The position numbers were made by a program, and so were the translations under genes. A stretch of 64,000 bases of DNA from Nocardioides iriomotensis (GTDB taxonomy: Bacteria > Actinomycetota > Actinomycetes > Propionibacteriales > Nocardioidaceae): positions 220,186 to 284,185 of the forward strand of contig NZ_SDPU01000023.1 of the NCBI RefSeq assembly GCF_004168035.1, read 5' to 3'. Positions 48,197 to 58,870 of the stretch are shown piece by piece (the stretch's first letter is position 1; the number at the start of each line of letters is the position of its first letter). Below the pieces are notes generated by a model, which did no database searches, was not told where the DNA came from, and saw only the letters and a program-made list of their open reading frames with translations.

Positions 48197-49025
48197 TGGG
48201 CGAGACACGGGCCAAGATCGGCACCTGGCTGGGCTTCCTGCTCATCCTCGTGTGGTGCCTCCTCCCGGTCGTCTGGATCATCTCGCTGTCCTTCAAGGGG
48301 CCGACGGAGACCGCCGCCGGCAGCCCGCAGTTCCTGCCGAAGGAGCCGACGCTCCAGAACTACTCGGACATCATCGACAACCCGGACTTCAAGGACTCGC
48401 TGATCAACTCGTTCGGCATCGCGGCGATCTCGACGTTCCTGTCCGTGATCCTGGCGACGCTCGCGGCGTACGCGATCGCCCGTCTCGACTTCAAGGGCAA
48501 GCGGTTGGTGCTGTCGATCGCGCTGGCGATCGCGATGTTCCCGGTGGTCGCGCTCGTGGGACCGCTGTTCGACCTGTGGCGGACGCTCGGCCTGTTCAAC
48601 ACCTGGCCGGGCCTGATCATCCCGTACATGTCGTTCACGCTGCCGCTGGCGATCTGGACCTTGTCGGCGTTCTTCCGCGAGATCCCGTGGGAGATGGAGC
48701 AGGCCGCCCAGGTCGACGGTGCGACCTCGTGGCAGGCGTTCCGCAAGGTGATCGTGCCGCTCGCGGCACCCGGCGTGTTCACCGCGGCGATCCTGACGTT
48801 CTTCTTCGCCTGGAACGAGTTCGTGCTCGCGCTCTCGCTGACCTCGACGACCCAGGCGCGCACGGTCCCGGCGCAGCTGTCGTTCTTCGTCGGCCCCGAC
48901 CCGTTCAACCCGCCGTACGGACAGCTGGCCACCGCCTCCGTGGTGGTCACCGTCCCGATCATCGTCATCGTCCTGCTGTTCCAGCGAAAGATCGTCGCCG
49001 GACTCACGTCCGGCGCTGTGAAGGG

Positions 49026-49029
<4 letters not shown>
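48196..49029 (+). CDS. sugB: Sugar ABC transporter permease (SugB-like)
   Basis: A 277-residue permease with six helices, of the MalG/SugB type. The EAA loop is EMEQAAQVDGATSWQAFRKVIVPLAAPG near residue 175-200. The first helix is LLILVWCLLPVVWIISLSF. It forms the second half of the transmembrane channel with the protein encoded just upstream. One-base overlap with its neighbour, and GTGA overlap with the ATPase gene downstream, tie the four genes together. Confidence 0.86.
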
Positions 49030-50255
<1,226 letters not shown>

Positions 50256-50291
50256 CGCGGCCCGGCCCTCCGGCAGCGGCGCGACGAGACC

Positions 50292-50519
50292 ATCGCCGGG
50301 GTTCCGCTCCAGAACGGTCTCTACGCCGCTGCGGCGGCCGCGATCCTGTACGCCGTCTTCGGCACCTGCCGACAGATCTCGCTGGGCCCGAGCGCCGGAC
50401 TGGCCGCGGTGGCCGCCGGCGCGGTCATCGCGGCGGGTATCACGGGCGAGGCCGAGGTGGCGACGTTCGTCGCAGGGATCAGACCGCCACATCGTCCAAG
50501 CGGACCTCCTGACGGGTGA
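50292..50519 (+). pseudogene. Relic of a SulP-family sulfate permease
   Basis: About 75 codons read IAGVPLQNGLYAAAAAAILY, then VFGTCRQISLGPSAGLAAVAAGAV and a short tail ending at a stop. This matches the conserved region around helices 2-4 of SulP anion transporters, where GVPVQYGLYAA and FGTSRHLVVGPDAA are the usual motifs. No start codon precedes the fragment in frame and everything after it is lost, so the gene is broken. It borders the PadR/methyltransferase patch. Confidence 0.65.
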
Positions 50520-50521
50520 TG

Positions 50522-50944
50522 TCAGGCGCTCCGCTCCAGGCCTGTCGCCGCGATCTGCCGAGTGAGCCCGGCGATGTCTTCGAGGTGCCAGGCATCGGCG
50601 AGCTTCCCGTCCCGGACGCGGTAGATGTCGATGTACCCGAAGTCGACGGCCCGTCCGGTCGGTTCCTGGCCGAAGAAGCTGCCGCTGTGCGTGCCCTTGA
50701 TGCGTCCGTAGCCAACGACGTCCTGTCCATCTGCCACCACCTTCTCGAGACTGATTCGAAGGTCGGGAAAGCCCTGTCGGTAGCCAGCGACGGCGTAGAG
50801 CAGCCCGTCGATGCCGGGTGCCGCGCCTGGCGGCGGGGTGTGATCAACGATGTCGGCGTGCACCAGTCGGCGCAGCGTGCCGTCGTCCCCGGCGGCGAAG
50901 GCCGCCATGAACTCGTGCAGCAGGTCCTCGTTCTCGCGTCCCAT
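50522..50944 (-). CDS. SnoaL-like NTF2-fold protein
   Basis: A 140-residue SnoaL/NTF2-fold protein: ENEDLLHEFMAAFAAGDDGTLRRLVHADIVDHTPPPG, AGYRQGFPDLRISLEKVVADGQDVVGYGRIKGTHSGSF and a C-terminal VRDGKLADAWHLEDIAGLTRQI are the usual blocks of the ester-cyclase/polyketide cyclase-like family, which include an Asp-His or Glu acting on small ligands. The ATG at 50944 follows a GGGGAC stretch; ATG 50962 is six codons longer. The methyltransferase gene upstream ends 20 bases away. Confidence 0.8.
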   Translation of the reverse strand: MGRENEDLLHEFMAAFAAGDDGTLRRLVHADIVDHTPPPGAAPGIDGLLYAVAGYRQGFPDLRISLEKVVADGQDVVGYGRIKGTHSGSFFGQEPTGRAVDFGYIDIYRVRDGKLADAWHLEDIAGLTRQIAATGLERSA

Positions 50945-50964
50945 GGCGTCTGTCCCCTTCATTG

Positions 50965-51858
50965 TCAGGTGGTGGGGGCTCGGCGGGCTGTGATGAGCCA
51001 CGCGGCGCATCCGAAGGCAACGCCGTCGGGGGTCTCGTGCTGGACGAGGAGGTCGCTCAGACGGGTCATGGCCTTTTCGGCGTCTGTCGGCTCCAGGTCA
51101 CGAACGGTCCATCCGAGCAGGTCGCGAAGGATCGGGAAACCCTCGTCGGCGTCGCGCCCGAAGTACATCGGCGTGTCGAGCGGCTGGAGTGCGACCTCGT
51201 CGAACCCGGCGACGGTCAGGATCCTCGTCGTGTTCGCCGGATCGGCGTGGCGGAACGGGGTCGGCGCGTCGGCCGGAGGGGCGGGTAGAGGCGCATCGGG
51301 GGTCAGGGCGCCGAACAGGGAGGCGATCCATTCGTTCTCACGTGCCGTCCGCCAGGAGACCATGGCCAATCGACCGCCGGGGCGCAGCGCACGTGCGATG
51401 TTGCGGAACGCGGCAACCTGGTCGGCGAAGAACATGGCACCGGTGCGGCTGATAGCCACGTCGAACGCGGCGGACCTGAACGGATGGACCTGAGCGTCAC
51501 CCTGAACGAAGCTGGCGTTCGTCAGACCCTCGCGCTCCGCAGCCGCCTCTGCGACGCGGATCATCGGCAGCGAGAGGTCGATCCCGAGCGCCGTCCCCCG
51601 AGAGGCACACCGGGCAGCCTCACGTGCGCACTCGCCGTTGCCGCAACCGATGTCGAGTACCCGGTCGCGGGCACCGATGTCGGCCGCCTCCATCAGCGGT
51701 CGGTGCAGCCGGCGGATCGACCGGTCGTAGAACTCCGGGTGAGCGGCCCAGTGCCTCCCCTCGTCGCCGTTCCAGGCGGCGTACTGCTCCTCGTTGCCCG
51801 CGGCCAGGCCGCCGTCCACGGCGCCGGGCTGGTCCTGCATCCGTCGGATGGTGGTCAT
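50965..51858 (-). CDS. Class I SAM-dependent methyltransferase
   Basis: A 297-residue methyltransferase. VLDIGCGNGECAREAARC is motif I, LGIDLSLPMIRVAEAAAE motif II, and FDVAISRTGAMFFADQVAAFRNIARALRPGGRLAMVSW follows in normal order. Residues 20-55 (EEQYAAWNGDEGRHWAAHPEFYDRS) resemble the N-terminal helix of small-molecule methyltransferases of the ubiE type. It forms an operon with the SnoaL-like gene. It is divergent from the PadR regulator and shares a palindrome with it. Confidence 0.82.
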   Translation of the reverse strand: MTTIRRMQDQPGAVDGGLAAGNEEQYAAWNGDEGRHWAAHPEFYDRSIRRLHRPLMEAADIGARDRVLDIGCGNGECAREAARCASRGTALGIDLSLPMIRVAEAAAEREGLTNASFVQGDAQVHPFRSAAFDVAISRTGAMFFADQVAAFRNIARALRPGGRLAMVSWRTARENEWIASLFGALTPDAPLPAPPADAPTPFRHADPANTTRILTVAGFDEVALQPLDTPMYFGRDADEGFPILRDLLGWTVRDLEPTDAEKAMTRLSDLLVQHETPDGVAFGCAAWLITARRAPTT

Positions 51859-51870
51859 CGGAGCCTCGGT

Positions 51871-51895
51871 TGGATAATCTCAATGGGACTATCCA
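51871..51895. promoter_or_regulatory. Palindrome and divergent -10 elements between the methyltransferase and PadR genes
   Basis: TGGATA and TATCCA with a 13-base spacer. The left arm contains GATAAT, a good -10 for the PadR gene, and the right arm on the other strand contains GATAGT for the methyltransferase. A regulator bound here would block both promoters at once. Confidence 0.6.
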
Positions 51896-51917
51896 GAAAT
51901 ACTCTCAAGGAGACCAT

Positions 51918-52610
51918 GTGTCAAGGGTGGAGCGGGCCCCTGCACTGACCACCACATCGTTCGCGATCCTGGGCCTTCTGGCGATCCAGCCCTGGACGAC
52001 CTACGAGCTGGCCGTGCAGATGGAACGCACCCTCAACCGGGTCTGGCCGCGGGCGCGCAGCCGGCTCTATGAAGAGCCGAAGAAGCTGGTCGCGCATGGG
52101 CTCGCCACCGCGACCAAGGAGTCCGTCGGACGTCGACCGCGCACGGTCTACACCATCACCGACCAGGGCCGCGCGGCGCTGGCGGAGTGGCTACAGAGCC
52201 CTGGCGAGGGCCCCAGCCTCGAGTTCGAGCAGCACCTCAAGCTCTTCTTCGCCGACTTCGGCACCCGGGAGGACGCACTGGCGGGCCTTGCCGCGTCGCG
52301 CGCCTGGGCCGAGCAGCAGCTCGACGTGTTCATCGAGTCGGCGCGCGCATACCTGGCCGGAGAAGGAGAGTTTCACCAGAGGTCGGCGGTGACCTCTGTC
52401 GGCGCGAGGTTCCTGGTCGACTTCTACGACCTCGTCGACCGATGGGCCGCATGGGCAACCGAGGTCGTCCAGGAATGGCCGGACGACCCGAGCCGCGCGG
52501 ACCCGACCCTGGCCATCGATCACTACATCCTGCAGCTGGCCCAGCAGCGGGCAAGCCGACTCGCGGAAACCAGTGACCCTCCTCCGGCAACGGCAAAGCG
52601 GGACCGATAA
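51918..52610 (+). CDS. PadR-family transcription regulator
   Basis: A 230-residue PadR regulator. The winged helix is TTSFAILGLLAIQPWTTYELAVQMERTLNRVWPRARSRLYEEPKKLVAHGLATA, in which TLNRVWPRARSRLYEEPKKL is the usual recognition helix and wing region. A C-terminal helical dimerisation part with FEQHLKLFFADFGTREDAL and many Trp residues follows. GTG at 51918 has an AAGGAG ribosome-binding site seven bases upstream. It is divergent from the methyltransferase gene it probably controls. Confidence 0.85.
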   Translation: MSRVERAPALTTTSFAILGLLAIQPWTTYELAVQMERTLNRVWPRARSRLYEEPKKLVAHGLATATKESVGRRPRTVYTITDQGRAALAEWLQSPGEGPSLEFEQHLKLFFADFGTREDALAGLAASRAWAEQQLDVFIESARAYLAGEGEFHQRSAVTSVGARFLVDFYDLVDRWAAWATEVVQEWPDDPSRADPTLAIDHYILQLAQQRASRLAETSDPPPATAKRDR

Positions 52611-52704
52611 AAGCGGCTCGGGATTGCCTACTCTCGAATGGTGGCGGCGGTGAGAATGCCGAACCTGGCCGTCGTCAGGCCTGCCTGCGAAGGGGCATGA
52701 AAAC

Positions 52705-52736
52705 GGGCCCCGACCTGCGTGAACAGATCGGGGCCC
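52705..52736 (-). terminator. Intrinsic terminator after tRNA-Pro
   Basis: GGGCCCCGA (52705-52713) pairs with TCGGGGCCC (52728-52736), a perfect 9-base stem. On the minus strand it is followed by GTTTTC, a short U-run. It ends the tRNA transcript. Confidence 0.8.
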
Positions 52737-52742
52737 GGCCGG

Positions 52743-52816
<74 letters not shown>

Positions 52817-52908
52817 ATGCCCTCGTTCAGACGCTCCGGGCGGAGCGGCTCGAGGGCGTGTGAACCCTACCGCAACGACTCCCCCGCCCCCGAATCGGGA
52901 GGGTGGGC

Positions 52909-53871
52909 TCAGCGGACCTGCGCGCTGTCGCGCGAGACCTTCAGCGACGAGGTGTCGACGGCGACGAAGGCGGACGCCGGGATCTGCTTGAGGTCGCTGA
53001 TCAGCCGGTCGGACCACTTCTTGTGCTGCTCGCCCTGGAAGTACCACGGCGACCCGTTGTCGGCGAGCACGAGGCCGTAGGTCTTCATCGCCTTCACCAC
53101 CGCCTTGGCGCCGGCGCCGAGCCCTGCGGGCTGCCACGAGGACCTCAGCCGGAAGCGGGCGCCCATCGGCGGGTAGTCGCGGCTGTCCTGCGAGCCGGCG
53201 TCGTGCCTGGCGGGCCAGAGGTGGTGCCGCGAGGTGACGTCGGTGGTGAACCGGATCGCGTGGTTCACCCGGCGCGCCTTGACCTCGTTGTGGCGCAGCA
53301 GACCGGGCAGGATCGGCAGCCCGGCGGCGTCGGCAGAGGTCCAGGTGTCGGGGCGCAGCTTGTTGCTGGTCAGCTTCCAGGTGGCGCCGGATCCGGCGAC
53401 CCAACGGTTGCCGGTCACGCGGGTGTTCCAGGTCTCGTACAGGCGGCAGGTGGACTGGTCGACGACGACGGCGTGCTTGTCGCCCGAGGAGTCGCGGCCG
53501 CCCTCGATGCGGGTGTCGTCGCCGAACGGGTAGCCGACGTGGTCGCTCTCGTCGGCGTAGTCGAACTTGACGTCGACCTTCGGGTGTCCGCCGCCGACGA
53601 CGGTGACCGGGATGCCGTAGTCGGGCCCGTCGCCGTACGACGGACCGAAGTCGGGGTGCAGGTCACGGTCGGTCGACATGTGCGACAGCCACGCGCGGCT
53701 GCGCGCGTGCACGGGCAGGTCGCTGACGTCGGCGCGCCACCAGCTGTCCTTCGGGAACGTCGAGCAGCCCGTGCCGGCGACCGGCCGGGCGTCGGCGGGC
53801 GAGTGCAGCGCCGCGGCGCCGGCCACCCCGGTCGAGACGACGAGGACGGCGGCCAGCGCGCGACGGAGCAT
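52909..53871 (-). CDS. Secreted protein, function unknown
   Basis: A 320-residue protein with an N-terminal signal peptide (LRRALAAVLVVSTGVAGAAALHSPADA). The mature part contains conserved blocks VDVKFDYADESDHVGYPFGD, AVVVDQSTCRLYETWNTRV, a W-rich AGSGATWKLTSNKLRPDTWTSADAAGLPILPG and HLWPARHDAG, then KAMKTYGLVLADNGSPWYFQGE. These recur in a family seen in many soil bacteria, but I know no activity for it. It is codirectional and abuts the der stop: der ends TAG and this gene's ATG follows at once. Confidence 0.75.
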   Translation of the reverse strand: MLRRALAAVLVVSTGVAGAAALHSPADARPVAGTGCSTFPKDSWWRADVSDLPVHARSRAWLSHMSTDRDLHPDFGPSYGDGPDYGIPVTVVGGGHPKVDVKFDYADESDHVGYPFGDDTRIEGGRDSSGDKHAVVVDQSTCRLYETWNTRVTGNRWVAGSGATWKLTSNKLRPDTWTSADAAGLPILPGLLRHNEVKARRVNHAIRFTTDVTSRHHLWPARHDAGSQDSRDYPPMGARFRLRSSWQPAGLGAGAKAVVKAMKTYGLVLADNGSPWYFQGEQHKKWSDRLISDLKQIPASAFVAVDTSSLKVSRDSAQVR

Positions 53872-55239
53872 CTACTTCTTGCCCTTCTTCCGGGGCCGCT
53901 GCTCCAGGTGGATCGGCGACCCGGTGAAGCCGAACTCCTCGCGGAGCCGGCGCTCGATGTAGCGGAGGTAGCCCGCCTCGAGCATGCCGGAGGTGAACAG
54001 CACGAACGTCGGCGGCTCCGTCGACACCTGCGTGCCGAACAGGACCTTGGGCTGCTTGCCGCCGCGCACCGGGTGCGGGTGCTCGGCGACGAGCCTCCCG
54101 AGGAAGGAGTTCAGGGCGCCGGTGCCGACCCGGGTCGACCAGCCCTCGAGGGCGGCGTCGAGCGCCGGGACGAGACGGTCGACGTGCCAGCCGGTGCGGG
54201 CGGTGATGTTGACGCGCGGGGCCCACTGCACGCGGACGAGCTCGCGCTCGATCTCGCGGTCGAGGTAGTAGCGGCGCTCCTCGTCGACGAGGTCCCACTT
54301 GTTGAACGCGATGACCAGCGCCCGACCGGCCTCGGCGACCTGGGTGATGATCCGCAGGTCCTGCTCGGAGATCGGTTGCGAGCCGTCGACGACCATCACG
54401 CAGACCTCGGCGCGCTCGACGGCGCCGGCGGTGCGCAGGCTGGCGTAGTACTCGTGGCCCGACGCCTCCTTGACCCGCTTGCGGATGCCCGCGGTGTCGA
54501 TGAAGCGCCACGTGCGGCCGCCGAGCTCGACCAGCTCGTCGACCGGGTCGACCGTGGTGCCGGCGGCGTCGTCGACGACCGCGCGGTCCTCCTTGGCGAG
54601 CTTGTTCAGCAGCGAGGACTTGCCGACGTTGGGCTTGCCGACGATCGCGACGCGGCGGGGACCGCCGACCTCGGCGAAGGACTCCGGCGGGGTCTCGGGC
54701 AGCGCGGCCAGGATCGCGTCGAGCATGTCGCCGGAGCCGCGGCCGTGCAGGGCGGAGACGGGGTACGGCTCCCCCAGCCCGAGGTTCCACAGGCCGTAGG
54801 CCTCGGCCTCGGCGCGCTGGTCGTCGACCTTGTTGGCGGCGAGGATGACCGGCTTCTTGGCCTTGCGGAGGATGCGCACCACGGCCTCGTCGGCGTCGGT
54901 GATGCCGACGGTCGCGTCGACGACGAAGAGCACGGCGTCGGCCACGGACACGGCCACCTCGGCCTGGGCAGCGATCCGCTCGGCGAGGCCCCTGGCGTCG
55001 GGGTCCCAGCCGCCGGTGTCGACCACGGTGAACCCGCGGCCGTTCCAGGTGGCGTCGTACGAGATCCGGTCGCGGGTCACGCCCGGGACGTCCTGCACGA
55101 CCGCCTCGCGGCGGCCGATGATCCGGTTGACCAGCGTCGACTTGCCGACGTTGGGGCGCCCGACGACGGCCAGGACCGGGGTCGGGCCGGTGGGTTCGTC
55201 GGTGCCGTCGAGGTCGGTCGGCTGGGGGTCGGTGGTCAT
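53872..55239 (-). CDS. der: Ribosome-assembly GTPase Der (EngA)
   Basis: A 455-residue tandem GTPase essential for 50S subunit assembly. G1 motifs are GRPNVGKST (about residue 28) and GKPNVGKSS (about residue 205). G3 is DTGGWD and DTAGIR, and NKVD/NKWD-type G4 motifs follow. The C-terminal KH-like domain ends in a Lys/Arg-rich tail. Overlaps plsC by ATGA. The N-terminal extension of about 15 residues is Asp/Pro-rich. Confidence 0.95.
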   Translation of the reverse strand: MTTDPQPTDLDGTDEPTGPTPVLAVVGRPNVGKSTLVNRIIGRREAVVQDVPGVTRDRISYDATWNGRGFTVVDTGGWDPDARGLAERIAAQAEVAVSVADAVLFVVDATVGITDADEAVVRILRKAKKPVILAANKVDDQRAEAEAYGLWNLGLGEPYPVSALHGRGSGDMLDAILAALPETPPESFAEVGGPRRVAIVGKPNVGKSSLLNKLAKEDRAVVDDAAGTTVDPVDELVELGGRTWRFIDTAGIRKRVKEASGHEYYASLRTAGAVERAEVCVMVVDGSQPISEQDLRIITQVAEAGRALVIAFNKWDLVDEERRYYLDREIERELVRVQWAPRVNITARTGWHVDRLVPALDAALEGWSTRVGTGALNSFLGRLVAEHPHPVRGGKQPKVLFGTQVSTEPPTFVLFTSGMLEAGYLRYIERRLREEFGFTGSPIHLEQRPRKKGKK

Positions 55240-55988
55240 GCTTCTTCGTTCCTTCGGGAGACGCCGCGGGCGTCCCGTACGTCGTGCTCGGTGATCATCG
55301 GCAGCGGTCCGGGGAGGTCCCGGCCGGTGACGGCCTTCGCCTCAACGAGGTGCTCGACGAATCTGTTCCGCAGCTCGGCCGTGGTGCGGCGCACGTCCGC
55401 CTGGGTCCGGGGCCACGGGTGCGCCTCCCAGTACACCGGTTCGCCGTACACGAAGTCGAATCGCGCCCCCTTGTCGGGGATCGAGTCGGTGTGCCCGCCG
55501 GGGTGACGCGTGCCGAACATCACCAGCGGCACCACCGGCGCGCCGGTCACGAGGGCGAGGTAGGCGGCGCCGGTGTGCACGTGGCGCATCTCGCCGTCGC
55601 CGCGGGTGCCTTCGGGGTAGATGCCGACCACTCCCCCGGCGCGCAGCACGCGCACGCACCGCTTGACCGCCTCCGGGTCGACGTCGTAGCGCGACAGCGG
55701 CACCTGGCCGACCGCGAGCAGGAACCGGCCGGTGCGGCCCTCGAACATCTCCTTCTTGGTCAGCGCGTGGACGGGCCGCGGGGCGAAGGCGCCGAGCAGC
55801 GGCCCGTCGAGCAGGCCGATGTGGTTGGAGGCGATGATCGCGCGGCCGCTGCGCGGGACGTGCTGCTCGCCGTGGACGCGGACGTCGTAGCGCCGGCGGA
55901 AGTACGCCCGCGCCACCGGACGCAGAGCACGCAGCAGCCGGACCGGCGGCAGCGGCACCTCGTCGGTGCGCAACGGGTCGGTCGTCAC
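55236..55988 (-). CDS. plsC: 1-acyl-sn-glycerol-3-phosphate acyltransferase
   Basis: A 250-residue acyltransferase. The catalytic NHIGLLD (HxxxxD) is at about residue 57, and the later motif is [16 protein letters not shown]. It adds the second acyl group to lysophosphatidate in phospholipid synthesis, or a related lipid. It overlaps both neighbours by four bases, between cmk and der, as part of one operon. Confidence 0.88.
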   Translation of the reverse strand: MTTDPLRTDEVPLPPVRLLRALRPVARAYFRRRYDVRVHGEQHVPRSGRAIIASNHIGLLDGPLLGAFAPRPVHALTKKEMFEGRTGRFLLAVGQVPLSRYDVDPEAVKRCVRVLRAGGVVGIYPEGTRGDGEMRHVHTGAAYLALVTGAPVVPLVMFGTRHPGGHTDSIPDKGARFDFVYGEPVYWEAHPWPRTQADVRRTTAELRNRFVEHLVEAKAVTGRDLPGPLPMITEHDVRDARGVSRRNEEA

Positions 55989-56674
55989 GGCTCCAGGGCC
56001 TGCTCGACGAGCGCGACGACCTGGGCGATCACCTCGTCGAGGGTGTACGGCGTGGTGTCGATGTGGTGCGCGTCGTCCGCCATGGTCAGCGGCGCCGTCG
56101 CGCGGCCCGAGTCGATCCTGTCCCGGCGGAGCAGGTCGGCCTGGGTGGCCTGGACGGTGGAGCCGGCCATCTCGGCGGTGCGCCGGGTGGCGCGTGCCTC
56201 GGGGTCGGCGGTGAGGTAGACCTTCACGTCGGCGTCCGGCGCCACCACGGTGCCGATGTCGCGGCCCTCCACGACGATGCCGCCGCTGCCGATGATGTCG
56301 CGCTGCTCGCGCAGCAGTCGTTCACGGACCTCCGGGACGACGCTGACCTGGCTCACCGACGAGGTGACCTCCTGGGTGCGGATCGCGGCGGCGACGTCGG
56401 TGCCGTCGACGGTGATCGTGGGTGCCTGCGGGTCGGTGCCGGACACCATCAGGGGCGCGTCGACGCGGGCCGCGACGGCTGCCGGGTCGTCGACGTCGAC
56501 GCCCTGCTGCAGCATCCACCAGGTCATCGCCCGGAACATCGCGCCGGTGTCGAGGTAGCGCAGGCCGAGCCGGGTCGCGACGCCTCGCGAGGTGCTCGAC
56601 TTGCCGGAGCCGGACGGTCCGTCCATCGCCACCACGACCTGCGAGAGGCGGCTGGTCGAGCTCGTCGAGACCAC
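55985..56674 (-). CDS. cmk: Cytidylate kinase
   Basis: A 229-residue nucleoside monophosphate kinase that phosphorylates CMP and dCMP. The P-loop is GPSGSGKSS near residue 20, followed by [14 protein letters not shown] (substrate-binding), [28 protein letters not shown] (NMP-lid region), and an adjacent RR-type lid. Its start is preceded by about 40 bases of gap from tyrA. Position between plsC and prephenate dehydrogenase is as in other Propionibacteriales, by my recollection. Confidence 0.93.
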   Translation of the reverse strand: MVSTSSTSRLSQVVVAMDGPSGSGKSSTSRGVATRLGLRYLDTGAMFRAMTWWMLQQGVDVDDPAAVAARVDAPLMVSGTDPQAPTITVDGTDVAAAIRTQEVTSSVSQVSVVPEVRERLLREQRDIIGSGGIVVEGRDIGTVVAPDADVKVYLTADPEARATRRTAEMAGSTVQATQADLLRRDRIDSGRATAPLTMADDAHHIDTTPYTLDEVIAQVVALVEQALEP

Positions 56675-56716
56675 GGGTATCTGCTCCTGAGGGGCCGGTT
56701 GCGGGACGGGCGCACT

Positions 56717-57808
56717 CTACCGGTGGGTGGTCCAGCCCCGTTCCTCCAGCGACCCCAGCAGGTGCTCGACGCTGTCGGCCGCGACGAACAGCTCGACGAG
56801 GCCGACCGGGCGGCCAGGGTCGTGGTCGATGCGGAGGTCCTCGATGTTGACGCCGATCTCGCCGGCGTCCGCCAGCAGCCGGGCCAGCTCGCCCGGGTGG
56901 TCCGGGACCGCCACGAACACGCTCGTCTCGACGACCGCGGGCCCGCCGTGCTTGCCCGGGATGACCGCCGTACCGGCGACGCCGCGGTCGAGCAGCGCCG
57001 CCACCGCGTCCCGGTCGTCGCGGTCCAGGGCGAGCAGCAGGGTGTCGACGTCGTCGCGGACCTCGTGCAGCAGCGCGGTGATCGCGGCGGTGTTGCCGGC
57101 GATGATCTGCTGCCACAGCGCGGGGTCGCCGGCGGCGATCCGGGTGACGTCGCGGACGCCCTGGCCGGACAGCGCGAGGTGGCTGCGCGGCGCGTCGGTG
57201 AGCCGCCCGGCGACCAGCGCGGCGAGCAGGTGCGGCAGGTGGCTGGTGCGCGCGACGGCGGCGTCGTGCTCCTCCGGGCTGAACGCGAGGGGCGTGGCGC
57301 CGCACGCCGCGGCCAGCGCGGTCACCTGGGCGACCGCCGCCGGGTCGGCGGTGCCGTGCGCGGTGACCGCCCACGGGCGGCCGTCGAACAGGGTCGCGCT
57401 GGCCGCCAGCGGCCCGGAGCGCTCGCTGCCGGCCATCGGGTGGCTGCCCACGTAGCGGGTGAGCTGGGCGGCGGTGACGGCGTCCGCCACCGCGGTGTAC
57501 GGCGCCGCCTTGACGCTGCCGACGTCGGTGACGACCGCGTCGGTGTCGCGCAGCGCCTCCGCCACGACCGGGGCGAGCGCGTCCGGCGGGACCGCGACGA
57601 CCACGAGGGCCGGCTCGGTCCTGTCGTCGGGCTTGACGTTGGCGGCGCCGAGGCCGGTGGCGATGCGGACGTTCTCGGGGCTCAGGTCGGCCAGGGCGAC
57701 GTCGACCCCCCGCCGCCGCAGGGCCAGCCCGATCGAGGTGCCGAGGAGGCCGGCGCCGACGACGAGGACGGGACCGCTGAGCGTGCCCGCGGGGCTACTG
57801 CTCGGCAT
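56717..57808 (-). CDS. tyrA: Prephenate dehydrogenase
   Basis: A 363-residue enzyme of tyrosine synthesis. Rossmann motif VLVVGAGLLGTSIGLALRRRG opens it; SHPMAGSERSG and LSGQGVRDVTRIAAGDPALW are conserved active-site blocks, and a C-terminal ACT domain (VFVAVPDHPGELARLLADAG, about residues 285-360) is likely the tyrosine feedback site. ATG 57808 overlaps the chorismate mutase gene by 14 bases, linking consecutive steps of the pathway. Confidence 0.92.
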   Translation of the reverse strand: MPSSSPAGTLSGPVLVVGAGLLGTSIGLALRRRGVDVALADLSPENVRIATGLGAANVKPDDRTEPALVVVAVPPDALAPVVAEALRDTDAVVTDVGSVKAAPYTAVADAVTAAQLTRYVGSHPMAGSERSGPLAASATLFDGRPWAVTAHGTADPAAVAQVTALAAACGATPLAFSPEEHDAAVARTSHLPHLLAALVAGRLTDAPRSHLALSGQGVRDVTRIAAGDPALWQQIIAGNTAAITALLHEVRDDVDTLLLALDRDDRDAVAALLDRGVAGTAVIPGKHGGPAVVETSVFVAVPDHPGELARLLADAGEIGVNIEDLRIDHDPGRPVGLVELFVAADSVEHLLGSLEERGWTTHR

Positions 57809-58184
57809 CCGGCACCTCGCGGACCCGGGTGAGGTCGCGGCGGAGCTGCGCGGCACCGTGCAGGTAGACGTGGGTGATGTCGGCGCGGGGCAGGTCGGTC
57901 TCGACGTGCGCGAGCATCCGGACCACGCGTGGCATCGAGCCCGCGATCTCGAGCTCGCGGGCGCAGATCAGTGGCACCTCGCCGAAGCCGAGCCGCCGGG
58001 CGGCGTACGCCGGGAACTCCGAGACCAGGTCCGAGGTCGCGGTGAAGATCACGCTGATGAAGTCGTCGACGCCGAGGCCGTTGGCCTCCATCACGTCCAC
58101 GACCATCTCGGCGACCCGCTCCAGCATGTGCTCGCGCACGTCGTCGTCGAGCTGGGTCGCTCCTCGCACTGCCCGGACTGCCAC
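57795..58184 (-). CDS. aroH: Chorismate mutase, AroH type
   Basis: A 129-residue monofunctional AroH-fold chorismate mutase, converting chorismate to prephenate. VRAVRGATQLDDD opens the domain, with the conserved Arg in RAVRG; the second block is FTATSDLVSEFPAYAARRLGF; a third is MPRVVRMLAHVETDLPRADITHVYLHGAAQLR. Upstream of the overlapping tyrA. The GTG at 58184 gives the usual family length; the longer reading frame adds 34 residues that are not homologous. Confidence 0.9.
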   Translation of the reverse strand: MAVRAVRGATQLDDDVREHMLERVAEMVVDVMEANGLGVDDFISVIFTATSDLVSEFPAYAARRLGFGEVPLICARELEIAGSMPRVVRMLAHVETDLPRADITHVYLHGAAQLRRDLTRVREVPDAEQ

Positions 58185-58370
58185 GGGAAGCACCCTAACG
58201 AGGTGGTGGAGGTGGGCCCTGCGGTGTCCGCCGTGAGGCGGTTGCACCGCGCACGTCCGGGCACCAGGGGCGTAAGCCTCCTGCATCGCGCGGCGAACGG
58301 GAGCAGCATCCGCGTTTGCGGGTGAGGATCACGGGCACCGCCCGGGATCGACCAAGGAGGGCCGAGGCAG

Positions 58371-58865
58371 ATGAACGCATTCGACGCAGTGAACCCCGTC
58401 GGCGTGACCAAGCGCGTGGCGCACCTCGCCGGTACGGCGGTCGGGCTGACCGGCACCGTGGCCCGCGAGGCCGTCCACGCTCCCGTCGGGGTGGCCAGGG
58501 GCGCCTTCCACGTCGCGGGCGCCGCCGCTGGCCTCGCCGGCTCCGTGGTGCGCGAGACCCGACTCGCCTTGCGGCCGGGTCCTGGCGCCGACGTGGTCGG
58601 TGACCTGGAGGACCGGCCCGAGCCGGCTGTGGTCCGGGCCGAGCCGCACGTCCCGGACGAGGCGCCCGTCGACGTGGTCGGCGAGGCGCTCGCCCGTGAA
58701 GCCGCGGCCGAGCGCGGGGAGGGGCCCCAGGGCGCCGGCATGGCTCACGAGCCGCGGGGCGCCTCCCGTCGCGAGGAGCACGGCGACGCCGCGCTGCAGC
58801 GGGCGGAGCGGGAGGAGATCGCCGAGGAGACCGCGGCCGCCCTGGAGGGCGACGTCGAGCCGTAG
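58371..58865 (+). CDS. Hypothetical Ala/Glu-rich protein
   Basis: A 164-residue protein with no close family that I recognise. Residues 12-65 contain alternating small-residue helices (VGLTGTVAREAVHAPVGVARGAFHVAG) and may be an amphipathic or weak membrane segment; the rest is charged and probably disordered (residues 75-164, Glu/Arg/Pro-rich). An AAGGAGG ribosome-binding site stands 10 bases before the ATG. Faces the pseudouridine synthase gene with 5 bases between stops. Confidence 0.6.
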   Translation: MNAFDAVNPVGVTKRVAHLAGTAVGLTGTVAREAVHAPVGVARGAFHVAGAAAGLAGSVVRETRLALRPGPGADVVGDLEDRPEPAVVRAEPHVPDEAPVDVVGEALAREAAAERGEGPQGAGMAHEPRGASRREEHGDAALQRAEREEIAEETAAALEGDVEP

Positions 58866-58870
58866 GGCGG

